Source: Tritrichomonas musculus (lineage: Eukaryota; Parabasalia; Tritrichomonadida; Tritrichomonadidae). Taken from it: 64,000 bases of DNA. The notes under the pieces are model-generated. The model was not told where the DNA came from. It was given only the letters and a program-made list of their open reading frames with translations, and searched no databases. The stretch lies in assembly GCA_039105265.1 (NCBI GenBank), contig JAPFFF010000059.1, positions 434,001-498,000 on the forward strand, given 5' to 3'. Positions 32,244 to 42,598 of the stretch are shown one piece after another. The position numbers and the translations under genes were made by a program. Position 1 is the stretch's first letter, and the number at the start of each line of letters is the position of its first letter.

Positions 32244-35200
32244 TTATTTAAGGAATGGAGATTGAGGAACTTCAATTCCCATCAATTTCATGTAAGGTTC
32301 TATTTCTTTATACATCCATTGTCCGACGAACATCAGATCAATAAATTCACGAGGAATAGAATTGAATCCATATTTGGCCCCAAGCAAAGCTCCAACGACA
32401 GCGCCATTTGTATCTGAATCTCCACCCTGACGAATCACTTCAACCAAACCTTGCTCAATTGAAGCACAATACCGCAAAGCCCAGATTCCGCTTCCAAGCG
32501 CCTTCAGGCAGTAACCGATTTTTGCATTTCCGGAAAGCTCCAACTGCTCGACTGTTTTGCAAGTTATGTAAAACTGGACGTCTTCTTTATATTGGTCAAT
32601 ATCAGGGACGAGGTTCCATGCATCGTTTAAAGTATGATCTATATCAGGCTCACTATCTAACAGTCCCGAATTCCACTGAATGTAACGAGCGATTAAAAGT
32701 GCAGCTGAAATTGCGGAGAAAACGCAACGAGGGTCATAATGTGTCACTTTTCCAAAGACGTCGGCAATTTTGATGACAATATTTTCATTCCAGAAAGCAA
32801 AACAACCAGAAGAAGCAATTCTCATAACTGACCCATTAGGTGCCACTTTTCTGCCACTTTTTATCCATGTGTCTTTTGATGCCGCAATTGGATCAGAATT
32901 GAAAAGTTTATTTTCAACCACTTTTAATGTGGTTGAACCGATACCCAAACCGCCACTATGCTTGTGTTCATAATGGCCTTTGTTCATCCATTCAATCAAC
33001 TTTCGTCCAAAGTCACAAGGATCAATTTTGACGCCTTCAAAATCAATCAAAGATGGTGAATTGTATGGACGAGTGTTTGTGTCAACAATTGACCTCATGA
33101 TCAATATAGATTGAGAGGTATCGTCTGTCGGCGTTCCTCGCACGAATCTTTCATTGTGAGGATTACAACGAGGATGTGTCCAAGAGATATTTAAATCTCC
33201 TAATAAAAGGGGCCTTGCTATTTCTTTTGATATGAATTCAACACCAACGCCAACCATGTCCATGACGGCTGAAGCAAACAAAGAGCCAAGAATCGCGTCT
33301 GCTGCCCTTTGCTGGTTCACCTTGGAAGGCGGTAATATGCAAGGTTTACTGACAAAAGAAGGAGGAATTAAATCTACCTTAGGAATGCCCCATGGCCCAT
33401 AAAGCATCCTTTGATATTGCTGGTATTCTGGAGAGAATTCAAGCAATTCTTTTTTGTTTGAATTGTCACAATTGGTGACGTAGAATTGATCCAATAAATC
33501 TGTCTTGCCTTCACAAGTAGACTTGCCAAGTATAAGAATCCTCAAATTCGTCTTCTTCGATGAAATTGAATCACAAATCAATTTCGATGACTCAAGATGA
33601 ATGATTTTAATTGACTCATTCTTCGTTATTTCTGACAATCTCACCTCGGCACACGAACAGACTAAACACTCGATATTCTTCTCATCATTGATGATTTTCT
33701 TCATGCTAATCGGAGTGCCTGTCATGTCGAAGTAAACGAGGTCACTCGATATTTGAAGAGAGTCCAATTTCCCGCAACATGGTGCTGACAAATACTTAAG
33801 CGAAGTAGCACCGTGCAACTTTTTCAATGAATAACAAAAGCCAACATCTAATGTTATCAATTTTGGGCACTTTTTGAATGTAACTGAATGAAGCTTTTTG
33901 TTGTTGAGAAGATCAACAACTTCTAGTTTCGGCATGTTTTTAATTTGGACTTCTTGCAAGGCCCGACATTTAGATATTCTTAGTCGCTTTAGATTCGGAT
34001 AATCACTCAAGTTAACTTGCGTCACTCCCGACGATATTAAATCAAGGGACTCCACTTTTTCTGAACGATAAATATTCGTAACAAAGTCATCGTACGCATA
34101 CGAAATTAGCCTGAAATTTGACGTTGCTTTCATGAGAGTATCGCGAACTCGAGTGAGTTGAAAACCAAGCTTGTTGAAGCCTTTCCATTCATTTGGATTC
34201 TTTGCTTTTTGATCGTCCATTGCCAATTGAATTCCGTACATTTCATCGTTCGGATCACAGTTAACAAAAAGTGAATTGGCATTGAACGATAGAATGAATT
34301 CATACAATTTCTCATTCTGACTGAACTTGTACAAATTGCCTTCATAACAAAGATCATCTGACACTTCTTTCCATAGATTCAAATCAAAATTTGTCACTTT
34401 TCTTCCCAACTTTTTCTGTTCAAAATGATCGTCAGTTTTCATTATTTGGTTGAAGATTTTATGGTCGTTGAAAAAGAGAGCTTTCTGAGCCATCATGAAT
34501 TGATAGCAATTTGAATACTTTACACCTCGCTTGTCACAAAATTCAATCGGAAAGAAATGCGAAAAACAACCGTTGGTGAGGTGATCAAATTTAACGTCTT
34601 TTTTGCTAAAATCGTAAAAATTGATAAATTCATATCGTGCACCTTTTGAGAGGGATTCTTTGAGTCCTTGCAACGCATAAATATTTTCTGTTGATATTTG
34701 GCCATTTGCATTTTCTTGTAAATGCAGAGTAGGAAGCTTGTTTAAAAATGTATCACGCACTTTTGTAATCTGAAAACCAAGTTTGTTGTAGCCTCCCCAT
34801 TTAAGAGGATCATTCGTTTTCGGATCATCTGAATTAATTTGAATTCCGTACATTTCATTTTCGTGACTTGCGTAGACAAAAATCGAATCTGGCGGAAAAT
34901 TTAATAAGACTTCTTTTAATTCTTTATTTTGATCAAATTTGTACAAATTACCTTGATAGACTATTTCATCAACGCTTTCATTCCATTTATCTTGATTAAA
35001 GTTTTTGATTTGCCGTCCAAGTTTTTTCATCTCGGATGCGTCTGTACTTTTCATTATTTTATTATATATTTCTTGATCTTTGAATAAAAGAGCTTTTTGC
35101 GACATAATATACTGGTAAATGCTTGAATATTTAGATCCGTTCTGATCAGTGAATTGAATTGGAAAGTAAAGCGATAGACAACCTTCTTTTGAAGAACAAT

Positions 35201-35318
35201 TCTTAATATCAGTCTCATCAAATGCAGCGAAGAAAACAAAATTGAACTTGTGACCTCGTGAATAAGCATCTCGCAACTCATTTAATGAATAAACACACGC
35301 CATTGTTTGAGTATCCAT
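32244..35318 (-). CDS. Two NADAR domains + LRR-like region + ADP-ribosylglycohydrolase fusion
   Basis: 1,024 residues from ATG 35318. Residues about 10-190 and 215-395 are two NADAR (YbiA/RibX-like) domains. Each has a FPIQF strand, the YxxCYQ/YxxIYQ-type segment before QKALLF, KLGR, a W in the middle, GNLYKF, and the closing pattern W-x-G-(Y/F)-NKLGFQ then VRDT. Residues about 400-620 form irregular leucine-rich repeats. Residues about 670-1015 are a DraG/ARH-type ADP-ribosylglycohydrolase with GSLFASAVMD, the metal-binding TDDT (near 730), GSVMR and the second metal motif GGDSDTN (Asp 967 and 969). NADAR proteins are known to remove ADP-ribose from guanine bases or act on riboflavin intermediates; ARH enzymes remove ADP-ribose from proteins and small molecules. 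The fusion suggests one enzyme that erases ADP-ribose from more than one kind of target, with LRRs for binding. No signal peptide. Confidence 0.88.
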   Translation of the reverse strand: MDTQTMACVYSLNELRDAYSRGHKFNFVFFAAFDETDIKNCSSKEGCLSLYFPIQFTDQNGSKYSSIYQYIMSQKALLFKDQEIYNKIMKSTDASEMKKLGRQIKNFNQDKWNESVDEIVYQGNLYKFDQNKELKEVLLNFPPDSIFVYASHENEMYGIQINSDDPKTNDPLKWGGYNKLGFQITKVRDTFLNKLPTLHLQENANGQISTENIYALQGLKESLSKGARYEFINFYDFSKKDVKFDHLTNGCFSHFFPIEFCDKRGVKYSNCYQFMMAQKALFFNDHKIFNQIMKTDDHFEQKKLGRKVTNFDLNLWKEVSDDLCYEGNLYKFSQNEKLYEFILSFNANSLFVNCDPNDEMYGIQLAMDDQKAKNPNEWKGFNKLGFQLTRVRDTLMKATSNFRLISYAYDDFVTNIYRSEKVESLDLISSGVTQVNLSDYPNLKRLRISKCRALQEVQIKNMPKLEVVDLLNNKKLHSVTFKKCPKLITLDVGFCYSLKKLHGATSLKYLSAPCCGKLDSLQISSDLVYFDMTGTPISMKKIINDEKNIECLVCSCAEVRLSEITKNESIKIIHLESSKLICDSISSKKTNLRILILGKSTCEGKTDLLDQFYVTNCDNSNKKELLEFSPEYQQYQRMLYGPWGIPKVDLIPPSFVSKPCILPPSKVNQQRAADAILGSLFASAVMDMVGVGVEFISKEIARPLLLGDLNISWTHPRCNPHNERFVRGTPTDDTSQSILIMRSIVDTNTRPYNSPSLIDFEGVKIDPCDFGRKLIEWMNKGHYEHKHSGGLGIGSTTLKVVENKLFNSDPIAASKDTWIKSGRKVAPNGSVMRIASSGCFAFWNENIVIKIADVFGKVTHYDPRCVFSAISAALLIARYIQWNSGLLDSEPDIDHTLNDAWNLVPDIDQYKEDVQFYITCKTVEQLELSGNAKIGYCLKALGSGIWALRYCASIEQGLVEVIRQGGDSDTNGAVVGALLGAKYGFNSIPREFIDLMFVGQWMYKEIEPYMKLMGIEVPQSPFLK

Positions 35319-36332
35319 TTTGACATTTTATAAATAAACTTTTTCAATACCAAAATAAAATTTTTACAAAAAATAAAAAATAATGATATCTTATTAAATA
35401 CCATACAATTCTTGTAATAATTAGATTAAAAACTTTTATTTATATGATATAAAATTTTTATAATATCTTGGAAATAGATTATTCAAAAACGGCAAAGCAT
35501 ATTCATGATGCAATAATGTTATTGAGCGAGTTGAAAGTGAAATCAACGAAAACAAAAGTGTTCTTTCACTTTAAAGTGATTTAGCAAAAGTGATTTTTTT
35601 ACTCTTATGACTGTTTTAATTAAGAAAGAATAAAATAGAATTTATATTAGTTGTTTTCATTGTATTTTGATGTTTGACATTTAAGGACAATTTATTGATA
35701 TACTCCAAAAGTCAGCAATATGAAAATCTGAGAATAAAATTAGCATTATTTATCTATAAGTAAATAAATTTATAAATCGTTGTAGGTGACTGCTTCTCAT
35801 TGGGTAATCAATAAGCTTTATTTTATCTTGATGTATTGTACGGTATCACTTTGATAAACACAATTCAAAACCTAATCTATAAGTTTTCTATTTTTGAACC
35901 TGCTATTATTATCGCCTCTTGAAAATAGCACTTATTCCAGGTTTTTTCCACATAATGAAATGATAAATGCATATTAAAACTTGTAATAAATGGTAAATAA
36001 TAAAAAATAGTGCTTATTCCTGATTCTGAGTCGCCCAGAATTACAACTGATTATGACCGTTCAGGCCAATATTGACCTTATATTGAGTTAATTTAATTGG
36101 CCTAAAATTTTTATGAAAAGGATGCTTTTCATTCTTTTATAAAATAATCAGATAGTTACCAAAAATCATTTTATTTTACCAAACATTATAAATGTTGATC
36201 ATTTTTTAAATGAGAAATTTTTGGTCTTAAAAATTCTGAGATTAATATTTTTGGTCGAATATTCAAAAGTTTAACTTTTTACCGATATATCTCAAAAATT
36301 TGAATGACCATTCTTTTTTGTAAAATTTATCA
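35319..36332. other. Spacer between divergent NADAR/ARH and phosphatase genes
   Basis: About 1 kb without an ORF. A phrase AAAATAGCACTTATTCC recurs in altered form at about 35925 and 36005. A palindrome-like GGCCAATATTGACC lies near 36070. Either could be regulatory for the divergent pair, but that is speculation. Confidence 0.45.
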
Positions 36333-37355
36333 ATGAATAAAAAAAATGTTTCATCAGGAATCATCCTTAAAGTTTTAACGTCGAGGATGAAACCAAATCA
36401 ACCAGCGCTATATCCAGATGCTTCAAACGTCTACTATTTAATAGAATCTGTCGAAAAAATATTGAAAAATGAAGATAGCGTTCTTTACTTGAAAGGCACT
36501 TTCAATGTCGTTGGAGATATTCACGGAAACGTTGATGATTTAATTCGTATATTTCAAAAGCAAGGTTATCCGCCAACTCAAAAATATATATTTTTAGGCG
36601 ATTACGTTGATCGGGGAGAATTTTCAGTTGAAGTTCTTTTACTCTTGTATTCATTAAAATATTTATTCCCAGAGCACATTTATCTTATCCGAGGAAATCA
36701 TGAATCAGAATCCGTAACAAGTTTTTATGGCTTCAAAATCGAATGCAGTCGCAAATATTCGCAAAAACTATATTTTAGGTTTAATGAATCGTTTTTATAT
36801 CTACCCATTGCTGCCGTTGTTAATCAAAAATATTTTTGCGTACATGGCGGGATTTCTCCTCAAACGACGAACCTTACAGATCTAGCCAAAATCAAAAGGC
36901 CTATTGAAAATGATAGTTCACCGATTATTACAGGGCTTGTATGGAGTGATCCCCAGAAAAAAGCCCGCGGTTTTCAAAAAAGCGACAGAGGAATTGGATT
37001 CTTATTTAATGACCAAAAACTCAATCAATTCTTGAAGAGAAATAATTTAGAATTGATGATCAGATCCCATGAAGCAATAAAAACAGGAATGGAACGAACT
37101 TTGAACAAATGCGTTACAATATTTAGTAATTCTGATTATTGCGAAATGAACAACGATGCTTGCATTTGCCTTATTTCAGAAAATAAAAAGGAACAGTACA
37201 TTAAATTTTCTCCGTTGACAAAAAAAGAAAAGAAGAAGAAAAGAGTAATTATCCCAGAATGGATTTTGGAAGATATCGATTTACCTGCAATAAAAGCACC
37301 TCAATTTCCAATCATTGACATCACTGATTCTTCTCCAAATATCCCTATTGTTTGA
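36333..37355 (+). CDS. PPP-family Ser/Thr protein phosphatase (PP1/PP2A-like)
   Basis: 340 residues from ATG 36333. The full set of PPP motifs is present: GDIHGN, GDYVDRG, RGNHES, LVWSDP, HGGIS and RSHEA, with the metal ligands and catalytic His in place. The usual C-terminal strands follow (FSNSDYC), then a tail of about 55 residues with a KKEKKKKR cluster and proline-rich end, which may direct localisation or partner binding. It dephosphorylates Ser/Thr with two metal ions and should be cytosolic or nuclear. Many divergent PPP copies exist in trichomonads. It is convergent with the kinase-discoidin gene downstream. Confidence 0.92.
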   Translation: MNKKNVSSGIILKVLTSRMKPNQPALYPDASNVYYLIESVEKILKNEDSVLYLKGTFNVVGDIHGNVDDLIRIFQKQGYPPTQKYIFLGDYVDRGEFSVEVLLLLYSLKYLFPEHIYLIRGNHESESVTSFYGFKIECSRKYSQKLYFRFNESFLYLPIAAVVNQKYFCVHGGISPQTTNLTDLAKIKRPIENDSSPIITGLVWSDPQKKARGFQKSDRGIGFLFNDQKLNQFLKRNNLELMIRSHEAIKTGMERTLNKCVTIFSNSDYCEMNNDACICLISENKKEQYIKFSPLTKKEKKKKRVIIPEWILEDIDLPAIKAPQFPIIDITDSSPNIPIV

Positions 37356-37865
37356 TGATTTTTTTTATAAAGCAATGTTATTTTGTCCATATATTATTAT
37401 TTACTAATTTTTGTTTTTTGACAAACTCTTTTTTAATATTCACTGATAAATTACGTAATTAGTGTATTTCTCTAAAAACTTATTAGAAATGGAGATAATT
37501 TTATGCTTTTTAATATATACATGCAATCAATCTTTGAAAGGCCTCGTATGAATTTCAAATAACTTCATTTATAAAACAAAACAGTGTGTTTATGAACTTC
37601 CTATTTTTAAAGATATATGTATCATATAAAAAAATACAACAGTATAATAATCAAAAATTTTCTTCTCAATTTCCTTTCAAATTAAAAATAATCTTCTCAA
37701 AATCTCTCAATTTTTTTGAGAAGTACTTCTGGAATTTGGAAACAAGTTTATCGCTCATATTGGTATTTGAGTTTTTGTAATATAAGTACCATAATAATCA
37801 AAAATAAATATTCTGATTTATAATTCAGGAGTTATAAAGTTATTTATCATAATATAATTAATTTT
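37356..37865. other. Spacer between convergent genes, with a repeat-unit remnant
   Basis: Around 37780-37815 the minus strand reads FDYYGTY, like the end of the discoidin unit of the neighbouring gene (IDYFGSY). It may be a decayed extra unit end. Otherwise AT-rich, no gene. Confidence 0.4.
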
Positions 37866-40800
37866 TCAGAAATAAGAACCAAAATAATCAATATGATAAA
37901 ATATCAAATAATTCTTGTTATCCCAAGTTGAGTTAGTCATGATGAGTCGAATAATTTTTGTTGGTGGACTTGGTCGAGTGAATTTGTAGATGTCAAGATC
38001 TTGATGTTCATCTTCTTTTTCTTCATCCACTTCAATCAATGTCGTCCATTCTTCTTTTGGTTTATTAATATCATCACTACAAATAATTTTGAAACTCTTC
38101 AATTTATGCTTTTTATTTTTTTTCAATCTAAATCCATTTAAAATTGCAAATCCACATGCTAATTCAATTTGAAACCATGGATTTATTTCGCTTTCTGTCG
38201 ATACAGATTTTTTTGCAGAAAGTAAATGAAATGAATTTAAATCAACTCCTGAAGAAGTGATTGAAACTGGGCTAAAATGAGGATCACAATTTAAGCACTC
38301 TTTGATAAGGGTAGAAAAAACTCCTTCTGAAAATTTCTTTGATGAAGATAATATTTCAATCCTAACAATATCAATCCAGTTGCTGTTTTTATCCCAGTTT
38401 GGTCCTGTCTGTGTGAAACGGATATTCTTTCCTGAGATCGGATCAAATTCAATACTCATCATTTTGTTTGCTCCATTCAATTCGTTCGCTTCTTTGATCG
38501 ATTTTATTAGTTTCTTATCAATTGAGATGTCAAATGACTTTGGGAAATGTTTCAAACTTGAAAATATTTGTATCCCTTTGATTTCAATTGATTCTTCGAG
38601 TTCAAAATTAATATAAAAATTGCCTGAATTACTACTGCCAAGGTAATCCTTCGTTTCTGGATCAATGATATTGTATAAATCACCACTTGACAGAGATGCT
38701 GTAAAATATCGATTAAATTTATTTTTCTCTTTATTCTTGAGTTGTTCAAGAATGCCTGGCGACTCAAGGTTTGGATCTGCTGTGACAATTTTCCCAGTTT
38801 TCAAATTAACAGATGAAGCACAATTTTTAATGGATTCAAAGTTCGTCTCTTCATTTGATATACGTCCAAAAAAATCAATGTGAAAAAATTGTAAACAATA
38901 CTGGTTGCTCCAGTTTTTGCCGGTCATGACGAGTCGAATAATTTTTGTTGGTGGACTTGGTCGAGTGAATTTGTAGATGTCTAGATCTTGATGTTCATCT
39001 TCTTTTTCTTCATCCACTTCAATCAATGTCGTCCATTCTTCTTTTGGTTTATTAATATCATCACTACAAATAATTTTGAAACTCTTCAATTTATGCTTTT
39101 TATTTTTTTTCAATCTAAATCCATTTAAAATTGCAAATCCACATGCTAATTCAATTTGAAACCATGAATTTTTATGTGAATTTGTGCTAATTATTCTTGC
39201 TGAATTAAGCGAGTGGAATGAATTTAAGTCAAAACAGGATGATGATATGAAAACTCGACTAAGATGAGGATCATTATTTTCACTCTTTTTAACAAGTGTA
39301 TGATTATTTTGGTCGCAATTTGAACACTCTTTGATAAGGGTAGAAAAAACTCCTTCTGAAAATTTCTTTGATGAAGATAATATTTCAATCCTAACAATAT
39401 CAATCCAGTTGCTGTTTTTATCCCAGTTTGGTCCTGTCTGTGTGAAACGGATATTCTTTCCTGAGATCGGTTCAAATTCAATACTCATCATTTTGTTTGC
39501 TCCATTCAATTCGTTCGCTTCTTTGATCGATTTTATTAGTTTCTTATCAATTGAGATGTCAAATGACTTTGGGAAATGTTTCAAACTTGAAAATATTTGC
39601 ATCCCTTTGATTTCAATTGATTCTTCGAGTTCAAAATTAATATAAAAATTGCCTGAATTACTACTACAAAAAAAATCTTTCGTTTCTGGATCAATGATAT
39701 TGTATAAATCACAACTAGATTGCGATGCAATGAAATATCGATCAAATTTAGTTTTCTCTTTACTTTTGAGTTGTTCAAGAATTCCTGGCGTTTCAAGACT
39801 AATTTCTGCATCACAGAATAGTGATGAAACTTGCTTAATTTCTGTTGAATCTGTTTTTGATGATTTGTTATCTAAAGTTTTGATTGCGTCTTCAACGCTT
39901 TTTGTTTGCTTTCCAAACTCTTCAATCTGGCTGCTCTTAGAGGCATCAGTGTCATCCATGCCACTAGTCATTTCACCAGTATCCGTGAATTCTCCAGTTT
40001 CTATCTTTTCATCAATCATATCAGCGTGCTTTTGCAGCTTTTTTTGCTCTTTGTCATCGATCTTTATTTGCATGTTCTTGACAAGTTCTTCCAAAGCTTC
40101 TATTTGCTTGTTTTTCTCTACTTCACGCTCTTTTAATTCTTCAATTTCTTTATGACTGGCTTCTTCACGTTCTTTCAGTTCTTCAATTTCTTTATGACTG
40201 GCTTCTTCACGTTCTTTTAGATCTTCAATCTCTTTATGACTGGCTTCTTCATGATCTTTTAGTTCTTTGATCTGCTCTTTCAATTCACTGATTTCCTTGT
40301 CTTTGATGATTTGTGAGTTTGAAAAATTCAAAGTTGAATTTGGTTCTTCACTTACTTCATCGACATAGTCAAGAATCTCTCCAATATCAACATTATCAAG
40401 GCAGTACTGCTTGTTCAACATGAGGTTTTTCGTTTCATCGTCATCTTCTTCTATTTCATCTTCTTCGTCATCTTCGATCACGTTTTCTTCGAATCCATTT
40501 TCATTGAAATTGAACATGAAGTCGTACTTGGAAAGACTAAGTTTAAAAAACAATTCGCGGAAGCTTGGCCTTTCTTTGGGGTTGGTAAGAAGGCACTGCT
40601 TGATCATCCTTTGAAGACCTTTTTTCATATTTGAATCTATATCTGGTCGGAGACCTTTAACAACTTCTGTTTTCAGCTGGAAGATTGTCATTGGCCTTTT
40701 CCTGGTTAGGAGATCATTATAGGCTCGTTTTCCGGATAATATCTCGTTCATTAAGATACCGAATGCATAAACATCTGCCTTTGTATTAAATGAATTACTT

Positions 40801-41399
40801 TGGATAACCTCTGGTGCCATATAAACTGCTGTTCCTGATTCACTTAAGGTTTGGAACATTGAATCACGTGGATCATAAAATTTGGAGAGACCAAAGTCTG
40901 TAATTCGAGGATAATAATTTTCATCAAGTAGAATGTTTTCGGCTTTTAAATCACGATTGATGATATGAAGTTGGTGGAGAATCATCATGCCTCTGGCAAT
41001 ACCAATTAATAAAATTTGTCTTTTTGTATTATCATATTTGCTTGGACATGAATTATGGAATTCCAAATCAAGCAAATTTGAAAGGGACCCATTTTTCATG
41101 AAATCTAAAAATATCGTAATGTTTTTATTTCCTTTGAAATCTGTGTTTGTAAATCCTTGGAAACGAATTATTGTCGGATGTCGAACTTTGACTAATATTC
41201 CAACTTCGCGGGCTATCATCTGCTTGACCCTTTTTACTGGTAAATGCGTATTCATAAAATTAGTTTTTGCTGCAAATTGAATTTTAGTTTTCTTGTTCTG
41301 AACTAAATTAACTACACCAAACCCTCCTTGATTAATTTTACGAATAATTTCATAATCATTTATATCAAAAATGTATGAATCTATGGAAAATTTACTCAT
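37866..41399 (-). CDS. TKL-type kinase with coiled coil and tandem discoidin-like (F5/8C) units
   Basis: 1,177 residues from ATG 41399. Kinase at about 15-300: GGFGVVNL loop, FAAK beta-3 Lys, catalytic loop INRDLKAEN (His of HRD replaced by Asn, Asp kept near 150), DFGLS, APE and ERPSF. An acidic stretch (about 305-340) leads to a coiled coil (about 370-460) built from repeated EEASHKEIEELKER units. From about 560 to the end come two copies of a unit of about 340 residues, each with two galactose-binding/discoidin-like beta domains (GNFYINFELEE..., then WFQIELACGFAILNGFRLKK). The copies are almost identical in DNA. No signal peptide or TM is visible, so the discoidin-like domains would be cytosolic, probably for protein or glycan binding. 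Likely an active kinase despite the Asn. Confidence 0.88.
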   Translation of the reverse strand: MSKFSIDSYIFDINDYEIIRKINQGGFGVVNLVQNKKTKIQFAAKTNFMNTHLPVKRVKQMIAREVGILVKVRHPTIIRFQGFTNTDFKGNKNITIFLDFMKNGSLSNLLDLEFHNSCPSKYDNTKRQILLIGIARGMMILHQLHIINRDLKAENILLDENYYPRITDFGLSKFYDPRDSMFQTLSESGTAVYMAPEVIQSNSFNTKADVYAFGILMNEILSGKRAYNDLLTRKRPMTIFQLKTEVVKGLRPDIDSNMKKGLQRMIKQCLLTNPKERPSFRELFFKLSLSKYDFMFNFNENGFEENVIEDDEEDEIEEDDDETKNLMLNKQYCLDNVDIGEILDYVDEVSEEPNSTLNFSNSQIIKDKEISELKEQIKELKDHEEASHKEIEDLKEREEASHKEIEELKEREEASHKEIEELKEREVEKNKQIEALEELVKNMQIKIDDKEQKKLQKHADMIDEKIETGEFTDTGEMTSGMDDTDASKSSQIEEFGKQTKSVEDAIKTLDNKSSKTDSTEIKQVSSLFCDAEISLETPGILEQLKSKEKTKFDRYFIASQSSCDLYNIIDPETKDFFCSSNSGNFYINFELEESIEIKGMQIFSSLKHFPKSFDISIDKKLIKSIKEANELNGANKMMSIEFEPISGKNIRFTQTGPNWDKNSNWIDIVRIEILSSSKKFSEGVFSTLIKECSNCDQNNHTLVKKSENNDPHLSRVFISSSCFDLNSFHSLNSARIISTNSHKNSWFQIELACGFAILNGFRLKKNKKHKLKSFKIICSDDINKPKEEWTTLIEVDEEKEDEHQDLDIYKFTRPSPPTKIIRLVMTGKNWSNQYCLQFFHIDFFGRISNEETNFESIKNCASSVNLKTGKIVTADPNLESPGILEQLKNKEKNKFNRYFTASLSSGDLYNIIDPETKDYLGSSNSGNFYINFELEESIEIKGIQIFSSLKHFPKSFDISIDKKLIKSIKEANELNGANKMMSIEFDPISGKNIRFTQTGPNWDKNSNWIDIVRIEILSSSKKFSEGVFSTLIKECLNCDPHFSPVSITSSGVDLNSFHLLSAKKSVSTESEINPWFQIELACGFAILNGFRLKKNKKHKLKSFKIICSDDINKPKEEWTTLIEVDEEKEDEHQDLDIYKFTRPSPPTKIIRLIMTNSTWDNKNYLIFYHIDYFGSYF
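37944..39790 (-). repeat. Near-identical ~1-kb tandem repeat inside the kinase-discoidin gene
   Basis: The segment starting at 37944 (GAGTCGAATA...) recurs at 38931 (offset 987), and 38302-38616 recurs at 39331-39645 with the encoded antisense frame unchanged (offset 1,029). The 42-bp difference lies in a short in-frame insertion between the two discoidin parts. Frame is kept throughout. Confidence 0.85.
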
Positions 41400-42598
41400 G
41401 CAGAAAGAAAGAATTCAATTGATCTGAAAATTATACAATCATCAGAATCATATCGAGCTTATATATAAAAAGCCATATAAATATTTTGATAATAATCAGC
41501 ATAATTATTTAAATAAATATAAAATTAAATTTAAATTATAAATATTTAATTTCATTCTTTTAATATGATCAATATATCTATATATTTTTATATTAATTAA
41601 TTTAAAACATACATTCAAAATTTCTCTGTATTACTTTAAAAAGTTATAAGAATTTTGAGAAATTTTGGAATTACAAAACATATTTATCTTAAAATATAAT
41701 TAATTAAAATCAAAAATTATAATATATTATGAAGTAAATTCGAAGCATTTACTGGTATTTTATTTTATAGGACATTTTTCTTTTCAAATATTTGCAAGTA
41801 ATACTCTAGATTTTTCTATTATCGAATTTAGGAAATATTCAGAGACAATAACGAATCATTTCTGGTGATCAAAATCAACTGGACAGTAGCCAACAAAAAC
41901 TGATATACAGTGGTGATATAATTGATAATGATTGAACACTTCTTGCTCAATTAATTCAACAACTTTTTGTTTGTTAGTCAGAAATATTATCCCTGAAAAA
42001 GAGACATATGAACTTTTTGACGATTTGTAGTAAAAAAGGTGGTGTATATTTTAAATAATTATTATATTATTTTAATTATACATTATTTTGAAATCATTAT
42101 TAAAGATTTATTTAAGGAATGCTTGAAGATATGTTAAATGCAATTTGAATTTGGATTTCTCTAAAAAAGGTCAAAGTTTCAATTTGAATTAAAAATGGTT
42201 ATCTCAGAGCCACCCTACTATATATAATATAAATTTATATAATTATTAATAATGTTATAATTTTTTATTTCTACATAAACAAGAATATATAAATATACAA
42301 TATCGATAATGATTGAACACTTCTTAATAATGATAAAATGATATCAGAAAAATGGATCAATTGTTAACTTAACAAGCATATTTTTGAATAAGGTGTCGAA
42401 ACCACTCCAAACTCAAAGTGCACTTTTTTTATTTACGATTAAGGAGTGGGGATATGAGGAGAGAGAACGATAGTGTGACCATAATTATTTATATTGTCGT
42501 TAATTACTAGTCAAGAAATCGTTAGGTCAAAAGTGCAAATAATTTTCAAACTTTTTTTTTGTAGTAAAAAAATTGACTGAGGTCTGTCTGATAATAAA
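41400..42598. other. AT-rich spacer with a 21-bp direct repeat
   Basis: GATAATGATTGAACACTTCTT is found exactly at 41924-41944 and 42305-42325. The segment between (about 360 bp) has no ORF. Could mark a small duplication or the flanks of a lost insertion. Confidence 0.55.

Noticed and set aside
38302-39645. Two identical 104-codon + strand ORFs
   Set aside because: They are antisense shadows of the duplicated discoidin unit; their identity reflects the repeat.
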